38,404 nucleotides of DNA, from NCBI GenBank assembly GCA_007123065.1, contig SKSI01000017.1, positions 1-38,404 on the forward strand, written 5' to 3'. The notes under the pieces are model-generated. The model had not been told where the DNA came from, searched no databases, and saw nothing but the letters and a program-made list of their open reading frames with translations. Numbering within the stretch: the stretch's first letter is position 1; each line of letters begins with the position of its first letter. The stretch is from Bacteroidales bacterium (lineage in GTDB: Bacteria > Bacteroidota > Bacteroidia > Bacteroidales > UBA7960). Position numbers and translations under genes: made by a program. Shown here in pieces: positions 16,797-24,134 of the stretch.

Positions 16797-17597
16797 ATGA
16801 TTATATTAAAGACGATTGAGCAAATAAAAAAAATAAAAGAAAGTTCTTTACTTGTTGCAAAAACGCATGCTGAACTGGCCAAAGTGATCCGGCCCGGAAT
16901 TACAACTCTCGAACTGGATCAACTTGCCGAGACATTCATCCGCGACCACGGTGGCACACCTGCATTCAAAGGATATCAGGGTTTCCCCTTCTCGTTGTGT
17001 ATTTCGCCCAATGAGGTTGTAGTCCACGGTTTCCCTAATGGCAAACCGCTCGAGGAAGGAGATATTTTGTCTGTTGATTGTGGTGTTCTGATGAACAGCT
17101 ACTATGGAGATTCCGCCTATACTTATGCAATTGGCCAGATATCCGGCGAAAAGGAAAGGTTGCTTCGTACAACCCTTGAGTGCTTAAACATAGGTATCGG
17201 ACAACTCATGGTAGGAAATTCACTCGGCGATGTGTCCTGGTCTATACAAAACCACGCGGAGAAGGCTGGTTATTCGGTCGTCAGGGAACTCATCGGCCAT
17301 GGAGTTGGGAAACAACTGCACGAGCCTCCTGAGCTTCCAAATTACGGACGAAAAGGACGGGGTGCGCCCATAGAAGAAGGCTTGGTTGTAGCAATAGAAC
17401 CTATGATAAATATGGGCAAGCGCTATGTGACGCAGGAAAGTGATGGCTGGACAATTCGGACGGCTGATAGAAAGCCATCAGGGCATTATGAGCATACGGT
17501 TGCAGTAATCAATGGAAAGGCAGAGCGTTTGTCAACATTTGAGTATATAGAACAGGAACTTGAGAAAAATATTAACGATTTAGTCATCATTCGTTAA
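16797..17597 (+). CDS. map: Type I methionine aminopeptidase
   Basis: Cytosolic metalloenzyme that removes the initiator methionine from new proteins, 266 aa. All expected residues are present: His77 in VVVHGFP, and metal ligands Asp94 (SVDCG), Asp105 (YYGDSA), His168 (GHGVG), Glu201 (AIEPM) and Glu232 (YEHTVAV). It has no N-terminal zinc-finger extension, so it is the short class Ia form. Its place between secY and infA is common in Gram-positive bacteria and Bacteroidetes. Confidence 0.97.
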   Translation: MIILKTIEQIKKIKESSLLVAKTHAELAKVIRPGITTLELDQLAETFIRDHGGTPAFKGYQGFPFSLCISPNEVVVHGFPNGKPLEEGDILSVDCGVLMNSYYGDSAYTYAIGQISGEKERLLRTTLECLNIGIGQLMVGNSLGDVSWSIQNHAEKAGYSVVRELIGHGVGKQLHEPPELPNYGRKGRGAPIEEGLVVAIEPMINMGKRYVTQESDGWTIRTADRKPSGHYEHTVAVINGKAERLSTFEYIEQELEKNINDLVIIR

Positions 17598-17602
17598 GTG
17601 AT

Positions 17603-17821
17603 ATGGCAAAACAACCTTCAATTCAACAAGATGGAACCGTCATCGAATCCTTAGGGAACGCGATGTTTCGGGTTGAACTTGAAAATGGGCATATCATCAC
17701 CGCCCATATCTCAGGGAAAATGCGTATGCATTACATCAAAATCCTTCCCGGAGATAAGGTAAAGGTTGAAATGTCGCCTTATGATCTTACGAAGGGCAGA
17801 ATAACATTCAGATATAAATAA
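17603..17821 (+). CDS. infA: Translation initiation factor IF-1
   Basis: OB-fold factor that binds the 30S A site during initiation, 72 aa. It shows GTVIESLGNAMFRVELENGH and ISGKMRMHYIKILPGDKVKVE and ends with the typical GRITFRYK. It starts 5 nt after map and is followed 17 nt later by rpmJ. Confidence 0.98.
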   Translation: MAKQPSIQQDGTVIESLGNAMFRVELENGHIITAHISGKMRMHYIKILPGDKVKVEMSPYDLTKGRITFRYK

Positions 17822-17838
17822 TATTAAAACCGGGAGAA

Positions 17839-17955
17839 ATGAAAATCAGAGTGTCGGTGAAAAAGAGAAGTTCTGAGTGCAAGATTGTACGCAGAAATGG
17901 TAAAGTTTATGTAATCAATAAAAAAAATCCCAAGTTTAAACAACGTCAGGGTTAA
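17839..17955 (+). CDS. rpmJ: 50S ribosomal protein L36, zinc-ligand-deficient form
   Basis: The smallest large-subunit protein, 38 aa. It starts MKIRVSVKKRSSECKIVRR and ends NPKFKQRQG, the family end. The usual zinc ribbon needs Cys11, Cys14, Cys27 and His33; here the residues are Ser11, Cys14, Asn27 and Lys33, so only one ligand remains and zinc cannot be held in the normal way. The ATG follows a GGGAGAA ribosome-binding-like sequence. It lies in the standard infA-rpmJ-rpsM order. Confidence 0.95.
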   Translation: MKIRVSVKKRSSECKIVRRNGKVYVINKKNPKFKQRQG

Positions 17956-17981
17956 AAAAATCAATCATATAAAATAATACT

Positions 17982-18359
17982 ATGGCACGTATAGCTGGAG
18001 TTGACATTCCAAGAAAAAAAAGGGGGGCAATCAGCCTCACGTATATTTACGGCATTGGCAGAAACAATGCGTTGCAAATTCTGGAATCTGCTGGCATCGA
18101 TCCCAATAAAAAGGTTGATGACTGGGATGACAAGGAGATTACCATGATACGTAATATCATCAATGAACAGTTTAAGGTTGAGGGTTCATTGCGTTCAGAG
18201 GTACAAATGAACATCAAACGATTGATGGATATAGGAAGTTACCGTGGTATCCGTCATCGTATTGGATTGCCGTTGCGCGGGCAGAAGACAAAGAACAATG
18301 CCAGGACGCGTAAAGGAAAGAAAAAAACAGTTGCCAACAAGAAGAAGGCAACCAAATAG
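17982..18359 (+). CDS. rpsM: 30S ribosomal protein S13
   Basis: Head protein contacting the P-site tRNA and the 50S subunit, 125 aa. It starts MARIAGVDIPRKKRG; the helix-two-turn-helix IYGIGRNNALQIL and the RNA-binding GSYRGIRHRIGLPLRGQKTKNNARTRKG region (begins near 78) are diagnostic. It begins the alpha block. A 64-nt gap with a possible hairpin follows before rpsK. Confidence 0.98.
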   Translation: MARIAGVDIPRKKRGAISLTYIYGIGRNNALQILESAGIDPNKKVDDWDDKEITMIRNIINEQFKVEGSLRSEVQMNIKRLMDIGSYRGIRHRIGLPLRGQKTKNNARTRKGKKKTVANKKKATK

Positions 18360-18423
18360 TAGTTGAGATATTTGAAGTGGGTGCCCTGCACCGCTTGATC
18401 AGTAGAAAAACCTTTTTAAAACT

Positions 18424-18822
18424 ATGGCAAAAACAACCAGAGGCGCCAGAAGTGCCAAAAAGCGAGTCGTAAAAGTTGAGCCTGTTGGCCAGGCGCACAT
18501 TTTCGCTTCTTTTAACAACATTATCGTTACCATCGCGAATCAGCAGGGGCAGGTTATATCCTGGTCATCCGCAGGGAAGATGGGATTCAGGGGATCTAAG
18601 AAAAACACCCCTTACGCCGGGCAGATGGCTGCCACGGACGCAGCAAAAACAGCTTATGACCTTGGGCTGCGAAAGATCAAGGTATATGTCAAAGGCCCCG
18701 GATCAGGAAGAGAGTCTGCTATCCGCACATTGCATTCAGCCGGACTGGAAGTGATGGAGATCATGGACGTGACCCCGCTGCCGCATAATGGCTGTCGCCC
18801 GCCCAAAAGAAGAAGGGTATAA
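18424..18822 (+). CDS. rpsK: 30S ribosomal protein S11
   Basis: Platform protein near the mRNA exit, 132 aa. ASFNNIIVTIANQQGQVISWSSAGKMGFRGSKKNTPYAGQ (starts near 23), KGPGSGRESAIRTL and the C-terminal TPLPHNGCRPPKRRRV are the family hallmarks. The basic N-terminal arm (KRVVKVEPVG) is normal for this phylum. Confidence 0.98.
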   Translation: MAKTTRGARSAKKRVVKVEPVGQAHIFASFNNIIVTIANQQGQVISWSSAGKMGFRGSKKNTPYAGQMAATDAAKTAYDLGLRKIKVYVKGPGSGRESAIRTLHSAGLEVMEIMDVTPLPHNGCRPPKRRRV

Positions 18823-18858
18823 TCATTTTGTAAACCATTCAAAAAAGCATCAATAAAA

Positions 18859-19464
18859 ATGGCTCGATATCTAGGTCCAACCTCAAAAATTGCAAGAAAA
18901 TTCGGAGATCCGATCTTCGGTGCTGACAAGGCGTTTGAAAAGAAAAACTATCCACCGGGACAGCACGGACAGATGAAGAAAAGACGTAAGAAGTCTGAAT
19001 ATGGAATCCAGCTGCTGGAAAAGCAGAAAGCTAAATATACTTATGGTTTGTTGGAAAAGCAGTTTTCCAATGTCTTCAAGAAGGCTGTCCGTAAAAAAGG
19101 GATTACCGGTGAGATTCTGCTTCAATTATTGGAAGCACGTCTTGATAACGTGGTATTTCGCCTGGGGATTGCACCCACCAGACGTGCCGCCCGACAACTG
19201 GTCGGTCACCGTCATATAACAGTTAACGACAAAATCGTTAATATTCCTTCTTATACACTTAAGCCCGGAGATATTGTTGGTGTCAGGGAGAAGTCCAAAA
19301 GTCTGGAAGCCATTGGTGATTCACTTGCTTCCAGAGGAGGTGGTTATTCATGGCTGGAGTGGGATAGCGATCTGATGAAAGGGAAGTTCATGAATATGCC
19401 TGAACGGGAAGAAATTCCGGAAAACATCAAGGAACAACTTATTGTGGAATTGTACTCCAAGTAA
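18859..19464 (+). CDS. rpsD: 30S ribosomal protein S4
   Basis: Primary 16S rRNA-binding protein, 201 aa. The S4 RNA-binding domain is visible as LEARLDNVVFRLG and ARQLVGHRHITVNDKIVNIPSY. The N-terminal region has no cysteine cluster, so this is the zinc-free type. In E. coli S4 represses the alpha operon; a small hairpin in the rpsM-rpsK gap is the only nearby structure I found. Confidence 0.98.
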   Translation: MARYLGPTSKIARKFGDPIFGADKAFEKKNYPPGQHGQMKKRRKKSEYGIQLLEKQKAKYTYGLLEKQFSNVFKKAVRKKGITGEILLQLLEARLDNVVFRLGIAPTRRAARQLVGHRHITVNDKIVNIPSYTLKPGDIVGVREKSKSLEAIGDSLASRGGGYSWLEWDSDLMKGKFMNMPEREEIPENIKEQLIVELYSK

Positions 19465-19501
19465 TGTTCGATTACTTTTTTCATCACAAAAAAACGAAAA
19501 A

Positions 19502-20494
19502 ATGGCAATTTTAGCTTTTCAAAAACCGGATAAAGTAATCATGCTTGAATCTGACGATCGGTTCGGAAAATTTGAATTTCGTCCGCTCGAACCAGGCTAC
19601 GGCATAACAATTGGCAATGCACTCAGGCGGATATTACTATCTTCCCTGGAAGGATTTGCCATCACGTCGGTGAAAATTGAAGGAGTAGAGCATGAGTTCT
19701 CTACTATCAAAGGGGTTGTGGAAGATGTAACTGAAATCCTTCTGAATCTGAAACAGGTACGTTTCAAAAGCCAGATTGAGGATGCAGAGGCTGAAAAATT
19801 TTCCATCAGTATCAAAGGACAAAATCAGTTTACGGCCGGTGACCTGAACCAGGTGCTTGCAAACTTCCAGGTTTTGAATCCTGAGGTGGTTATCTGCAAT
19901 ATGGAGCCATCAGTAGACCTTGAGGTTGAATTTACCATCGAGAAGGGTCGCGGATATGTTCCTGCTGAGGAGAATAAAAGCCTGAACCCGGTAATCGGAC
20001 TGATCGCTGTTGACTCAATCTTTACACCCATTAAAAATGTTACTTACCAGGTAGATAATTACAGGGTAGAGCAGAAGACAGACTACGAAAAATTAATCAT
20101 TGAGATATTGACCGATGGGTCTGTTACGCCAAAGGAAGCACTTAAGGAAGCAGCGCATATTCTGATTATGCACTTCATGCTTTTCTCCAATGAGAAAATC
20201 ACTGTTGACACAGAAGAAAAAGCTACCAGCGAAGAGTTTGACGAGACGTCACTGCATATGCGCCAGTTACTGAAAACGAAGCTTGTTGACCTGGATCTCT
20301 CTGTAAGGGCCTTGAACTGTCTGAAAGCTGCCGATGTGGATACTCTGGCAGATTTGGTGACCCTGAATAAGCATGATCTGTTGAAATTCAGAAACTTTGG
20401 AAAAAAATCACTTACGGAACTTGAAGAGCTGATCAAGGCGAAGAACCTCAGCTTTGGAATGAACCTTTCGAAATACAAATTAGATAAGGAATAA
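19502..20494 (+). CDS. rpoA: DNA-directed RNA polymerase subunit alpha
   Basis: Scaffold for RNA polymerase assembly and target of activators, 330 aa from the ATG at 19502. A longer frame beginning inside rpsD (19442) is rejected because the conserved start MAILAFQKPDK lies here. The N-terminal dimerisation domain shows FEFRPLEPGYGITIGNALRRILLSSLEG (begins near 21). The C-terminal domain with LNCLKAADVDTLADLV and FRNFGKKSLTELEELI (helix-hairpin-helix type) contacts promoter DNA and regulators. Confidence 0.98.
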   Translation: MAILAFQKPDKVIMLESDDRFGKFEFRPLEPGYGITIGNALRRILLSSLEGFAITSVKIEGVEHEFSTIKGVVEDVTEILLNLKQVRFKSQIEDAEAEKFSISIKGQNQFTAGDLNQVLANFQVLNPEVVICNMEPSVDLEVEFTIEKGRGYVPAEENKSLNPVIGLIAVDSIFTPIKNVTYQVDNYRVEQKTDYEKLIIEILTDGSVTPKEALKEAAHILIMHFMLFSNEKITVDTEEKATSEEFDETSLHMRQLLKTKLVDLDLSVRALNCLKAADVDTLADLVTLNKHDLLKFRNFGKKSLTELEELIKAKNLSFGMNLSKYKLDKE

Positions 20495-20499
20495 AGGAA

Positions 20500-21252
20500 A
20501 TGAGACACAGAAACAAAATTAATAGTCTGGGAAGGAAGGCGGCTCACCGAAAGGCAACATTGTCGAGTCTCGCCACGGCGTTGATCCTGAATAAACGCAT
20601 CAATACCACAGTAGCGAAAGCGAAAGCATTGCGCGTCTATGTTGAACCACTTATCACCAAATCGAAAGATGATTCAACACATTCACGCAGGGTCGTTTTC
20701 TCATATTTGCGAGATAAATATGCAGTAAGCGAACTTTTTCGGGAGATTTCTCAGAAAGTGGCAGAACGACCCGGTGGCTATACGCGTATTCTGAAGACAG
20801 GCTTTCGCAAAGGTGACGGTGCAGAAATGTGCTTCATAGAGCTTGTTGATTACAATACGCACATGTTGCAAACAGAGGAAGATACACAGCAGAAACGCAC
20901 TCGTCGCGGAAGGCGTCGTGCAAAAAAGGGAGGTGATGACGCACCGGTAGCGGAGCAAAAACCAAAAACCACGAAAGAGGAAGTGGAAAAACCTGTTGAG
21001 AAGGAGGAAACCGATCAGCCCGCTGGAGAACCAAAGGCTGAAGCTGAAATGCAAGAGCAGGTCGAAAAAACGACACAACCCGAACCGGAACAGGAAGAAC
21101 CTGCTGAAAAGGAAGAACCCGTTGCTGAGAAAAAGCAACCTGTTGACGAGACACCTGCAGAGCCTGAAGCAAGCACTCCGGAACAGAAAGAAGAGGAGCA
21201 GGCTGAAACTAAGAAAGAGGAACAACCTGAAGATAAATCTGAAAAGAAATAA
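20500..21252 (+). CDS. rplQ: 50S ribosomal protein L17 with a long charged C-terminal extension
   Basis: Large-subunit protein beside the tunnel exit, 250 aa, about twice the usual 115-130. Residues 1-123 are the normal L17 fold (HRNKINSLGRKAAHRKATLSS at the start, later FRKGDGAEMCFIELVD). A basic patch at 131-144 (QKRTRRGRRRAKKG) follows, then about 105 low-complexity residues rich in Glu, Lys, Pro and Gln. Shorter acidic tails on L17 are known in this phylum, but this one is long. No frameshift is seen. It begins 5 nt after rpoA, and a strong terminator lies 22 nt after its stop. Confidence 0.95.
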   Translation: MRHRNKINSLGRKAAHRKATLSSLATALILNKRINTTVAKAKALRVYVEPLITKSKDDSTHSRRVVFSYLRDKYAVSELFREISQKVAERPGGYTRILKTGFRKGDGAEMCFIELVDYNTHMLQTEEDTQQKRTRRGRRRAKKGGDDAPVAEQKPKTTKEEVEKPVEKEETDQPAGEPKAEAEMQEQVEKTTQPEPEQEEPAEKEEPVAEKKQPVDETPAEPEASTPEQKEEEQAETKKEEQPEDKSEKK

Positions 21253-21273
21253 TTACCTTCTCACGATATATTT

Positions 21274-21315
21274 AAAGGATAAAGGTGTATGTGCAACATG
21301 CTTTTATCCTTTTTT
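21274..21315 (+). terminator. Intrinsic terminator closing the ribosomal cluster
   Basis: AAAGGATAAA (21274-21283) pairs perfectly with TTTATCCTTT (21303-21312), giving a 10-bp stem, and the T-run continues to 21315. A small inner pairing ATGT/ACAT can form in the loop. It lies just after rplQ. Confidence 0.85.
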
Positions 21316-21380
21316 ATTTGGCTGATTATTAGTAACTTTACAGCAATTGAAAATTATTATTCATCAAAAAATAACTGATT

Positions 21381-22670
21381 ATGAGCGCAATTATAAACAT
21401 TCACGCAAGACAAATTCTGGATTCAAGAGGAAACCCGACCGTTGAAGTTGAGGTAATCACCGAAAATGGTATACTCGGCCGTGCTGCTGTTCCATCCGGA
21501 GCATCTACCGGAGTGCACGAAGCAGTGGAACTTCGTGATGGCGATAAGAACTTGTATCTTGGAAAAGGTGTTATGACCGCAGTTCAGAATGTGAATACAA
21601 CCTTGAACAACGAATTAAAAGGCTATCACGTAACCGATCAGACCTTGATAGACAAGCTGATGCTCGATATTGACGGAACACCAAACAAAGCGAAGTTGGG
21701 TGCTAATGCCATTTTGGGCGTATCCCTCGCCATTGCTTATGCCGCTGCGCAGGAAACAGGTCAGCCATTGTTTCGCTATATTGGAGGTGTCAATGCCAAT
21801 ACACTACCCATGCCAATGATGAATATTCTGAATGGTGGGTCACACGCTGACAACAGCGTCGACTTCCAGGAGTTTATGATCATGCCGGTAGGAGCAAATA
21901 CATTTACAGAGGCTATCCGTATGGGAGCAGAAATTTTCCATCATCTGAAAGCCGTTTTAAAGAAAAAAGGTTATTCAACAAATGTAGGTGATGAAGGTGG
22001 TTTCGCACCAAACCTTAAGTCGAATGAGGAAGCCGTGCAACTCATCCTGCAGGCCACAGAAGCTGCAGGCTACAGACCCGGGGAAGATATCTTCCTGACG
22101 CTGGATCCGGCCGCGAGTGAATACTTCATTAAAGAAGAGAATGTATACCATCTGCATAAATCCACCGGTGATAAATTAACTCCCGCGCAAATGGTTGACT
22201 ACTGGGCAGATTGGGTTAATAAGTATCCGATTATTTCCATTGAAGATGGTATGGATGAGGATGACTGGGATGGCTGGTCATTGATGACCCGGAAACTGGG
22301 TTCAAAAATTCAGCTTGTTGGCGATGACTTGTTCGTGACGAATGTAGACCGCCTGCAAAAAGGGATCGATACGAATGTAGCAAACTCCATATTGGTTAAG
22401 GTGAATCAGATTGGCAGTCTCACAGAAACCATCAATGCTGTTAATCTTGCATATAAAAACAAGTATACCGCCGTGATAAGCCACCGTTCCGGTGAGACGG
22501 AAGATACTACGATCGCTGACCTGGCAGTAGCTTTAGGTACCGGACAGATTAAAACCGGATCTGCCTGCCGTTCCGAAAGGATCGCGAAATACAACCAGTT
22601 GCTGCGCATCGAAGAACTCCTTGGTGATACTGCAATTTATCCGGGAAAATCATTTAAGTTCGTAAGATAA
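21381..22670 (+). CDS. eno: Enolase (phosphopyruvate hydratase)
   Basis: Cytosolic glycolytic enzyme that converts 2-phosphoglycerate to phosphoenolpyruvate, 429 aa, full length. Conserved segments include RQILDSRGNPTVEVE, the flexible loop PSGASTGVHEAVELRDG, MNILNGGSHADNSVDFQEFM, SIEDGMDEDDWDGW, VGDDLFVTN, KVNQIGSLTE and SHRSGETED, which carry the Mg2+ ligands and catalytic Glu/Lys/His. It lies between the ribosomal terminator and its own terminator, so it is probably monocistronic. A TAACTTTA (21333-21340) upstream is only a weak promoter candidate. Confidence 0.98.
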   Translation: MSAIINIHARQILDSRGNPTVEVEVITENGILGRAAVPSGASTGVHEAVELRDGDKNLYLGKGVMTAVQNVNTTLNNELKGYHVTDQTLIDKLMLDIDGTPNKAKLGANAILGVSLAIAYAAAQETGQPLFRYIGGVNANTLPMPMMNILNGGSHADNSVDFQEFMIMPVGANTFTEAIRMGAEIFHHLKAVLKKKGYSTNVGDEGGFAPNLKSNEEAVQLILQATEAAGYRPGEDIFLTLDPAASEYFIKEENVYHLHKSTGDKLTPAQMVDYWADWVNKYPIISIEDGMDEDDWDGWSLMTRKLGSKIQLVGDDLFVTNVDRLQKGIDTNVANSILVKVNQIGSLTETINAVNLAYKNKYTAVISHRSGETEDTTIADLAVALGTGQIKTGSACRSERIAKYNQLLRIEELLGDTAIYPGKSFKFVR

Positions 22671-22684
22671 CCGGCCAACATTTT

Positions 22685-22718
22685 AGCAGTGCCACCCATT
22701 TTCCGGGTGGCATTGCTT
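22685..22718 (+). terminator. Intrinsic terminator of eno
   Basis: TGCCACCC (22690-22697) pairs with GGGTGGCA (22705-22712) over a 7-nt loop. The stem extends through a G-T wobble and AGCA/TGCT (22685-22688 with 22714-22717) to 13 bp. The T-tract is poor (TTCTT), so termination may be incomplete and the next gene may depend on read-through. Confidence 0.7.
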
Positions 22719-22739
22719 CTTAAACCCTTCATGTAGCAA

Positions 22740-24035
22740 ATGAATGTACTAAAATCATTCTGGCTCATTTTATCGTTGCTTGTTTCAGGCACGATGTTTG
22801 CCGGAACCAGGGATACCATTTCTGTTATGGCATATAATCTTTTGTTTTATGGTCATTATACTTCTTTCTGTACGCCACAGAACAACAATACCGACGACAA
22901 GGATGAATATCTGAAAACAATAATCGGACATACCCTTCCGCATATTTTTGGTGTTAATGAGATGGGTCCCAGTCCGGCCAATGCAAGCCGGATCCTGAAC
23001 AATGTAATGAACTCTGATGGCCGAACAAACTATGCCCATGCCGGTTATACCAATGTTGCAGGATCAAACCTGTTAAATATGCTCTTCTATGATACAGAAA
23101 AATTTGTTTTGTATGATGAAGATGTTGTTGCCAGTGTTGTGCGTGACATTAACAGGTATACCCTTTATTACAATGACCCTGATCTCGGCCAGGGGAATGA
23201 CACGATCTTTCTGCACGTATTTTTAACCCATATGAAAGCGGGAAGCAGCGCTCAGGATCAACAACGCCGCACCCAGGAGGCAAATGCCGTGATGAATTAC
23301 ATCGAAGCGATGAACCTCACAGGGAATGCCATTTTTATGGGTGATTTCAATATGAACTCCTCTTTCGAAGAAGCTTATCAGATCATCACTTACAACACAA
23401 ATGAAGCGATCCGTTTTTATGATCCGATTGACCGGCCCGGACTATGGTGGAACAACTCTGCCATGGCACCCTACCATACCCAGAGTCCGAGAACCGGCCA
23501 TCACGAATGCTTTGTCACCGGCGGACTGGATGACCGTTATGATCAGATTCTGGCAACAAAAAGTGTGATGGAGGGGTATGCCGGGATGAAATATCTTGGA
23601 GAATCTTACCGGGCGATCGGGCAGGATGGTGTGCGTTTTAACCAGTCGCTGATATCACCACCAAACTTTAGTGAGCCGCAAGATGTGATCCATGCCCTGT
23701 ATAATATGTCGGACCATCTGCCGGTTAAAATGAAAATGACTATTCTGAACTATACCACCCATACTGATGATCTAAATGAACCACCGGTGATACAAAGTGC
23801 CGGTTACGACAGCAGGAATTCGAAAATTTTATTGCATGTGGGTGATTACACAGGACAGGCTGATGTACAGATATTCTCTTTGGCGGGAAGCATCGTAAGA
23901 CAAATAGCTGGTCTGTCATTGCATCCAGGTGCTACGGTTACTCTGGATGCAGCAGGTTTATTGCCGGGTGCTTATATAATTCGTGTAAATGTTAGTAAGG
24001 GCATTGTTTTTAATGAAAAAATCATCATCGGATGA
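22740..24035 (+). CDS. Secreted endonuclease/exonuclease/phosphatase-family protein with T9SS-type C-terminal domain
   Basis: Metal-dependent phosphoesterase fold (EEP), 431 aa. A signal peptide is present (SFWLILSLLVSGTMFAG, cut near residue 21). EEP catalytic motifs are visible: MAYNLLFY near 30-37, NEMG, GDFNMN (201-206) and SDHLP (324-328). After a linker, the last about 75 residues look like a type A sorting domain of the type IX secretion system: VQIFSLAGSIVRQI, GLLPGAYIIRVNV and a final KIIIG. The product is therefore probably moved across the outer membrane and released or anchored outside. Substrate could be extracellular DNA, nucleotides or phospholipid; this is not decided by the sequence. 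No clear promoter lies in the 22 nt after the eno terminator. Confidence 0.85.
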   Translation: MNVLKSFWLILSLLVSGTMFAGTRDTISVMAYNLLFYGHYTSFCTPQNNNTDDKDEYLKTIIGHTLPHIFGVNEMGPSPANASRILNNVMNSDGRTNYAHAGYTNVAGSNLLNMLFYDTEKFVLYDEDVVASVVRDINRYTLYYNDPDLGQGNDTIFLHVFLTHMKAGSSAQDQQRRTQEANAVMNYIEAMNLTGNAIFMGDFNMNSSFEEAYQIITYNTNEAIRFYDPIDRPGLWWNNSAMAPYHTQSPRTGHHECFVTGGLDDRYDQILATKSVMEGYAGMKYLGESYRAIGQDGVRFNQSLISPPNFSEPQDVIHALYNMSDHLPVKMKMTILNYTTHTDDLNEPPVIQSAGYDSRNSKILLHVGDYTGQADVQIFSLAGSIVRQIAGLSLHPGATVTLDAAGLLPGAYIIRVNVSKGIVFNEKIIIG

Positions 24036-24084
24036 TGAAAAGCTTATGAATAATGCAGGTTAAATAAAAATCTTACTTAGCACC

Positions 24085-24114
24085 TTGCACAAGATGTTCT
24101 TTTCCTTATTTTTG
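24085..24114 (+). promoter_or_regulatory. Bacteroidetes-type promoter of the Na/Pi cotransporter
   Basis: TATTTTTG (24107-24114) matches TAnnTTTG, and TTG (24085-24087, in CTTG) lies 19 nt upstream as the -33 element. Transcription would begin near 24120, giving a very short leader before the ATG at 24135. Confidence 0.6.
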
Positions 24115-24134
24115 CGTTATCAAATTCTAGGCTT

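Noticed and set aside
19442..19501. N-terminal extension of RpoA into rpsD
   Set aside because: The extension overlaps S4 codons; the known alpha-subunit start lies at 19502.
20701..21225. 174-codon antisense frame over the L17 tail, very rich in Leu and Phe
   Set aside because: It is the mirror of the Glu/Lys-rich sense codons; hydrophobic character is a by-product, not a membrane protein.
21317..21340. TTTG and TAACTTTA upstream of eno as a promoter
   Set aside because: Spacing of 12 nt is too short and the -7 box has a mismatch at the last base.
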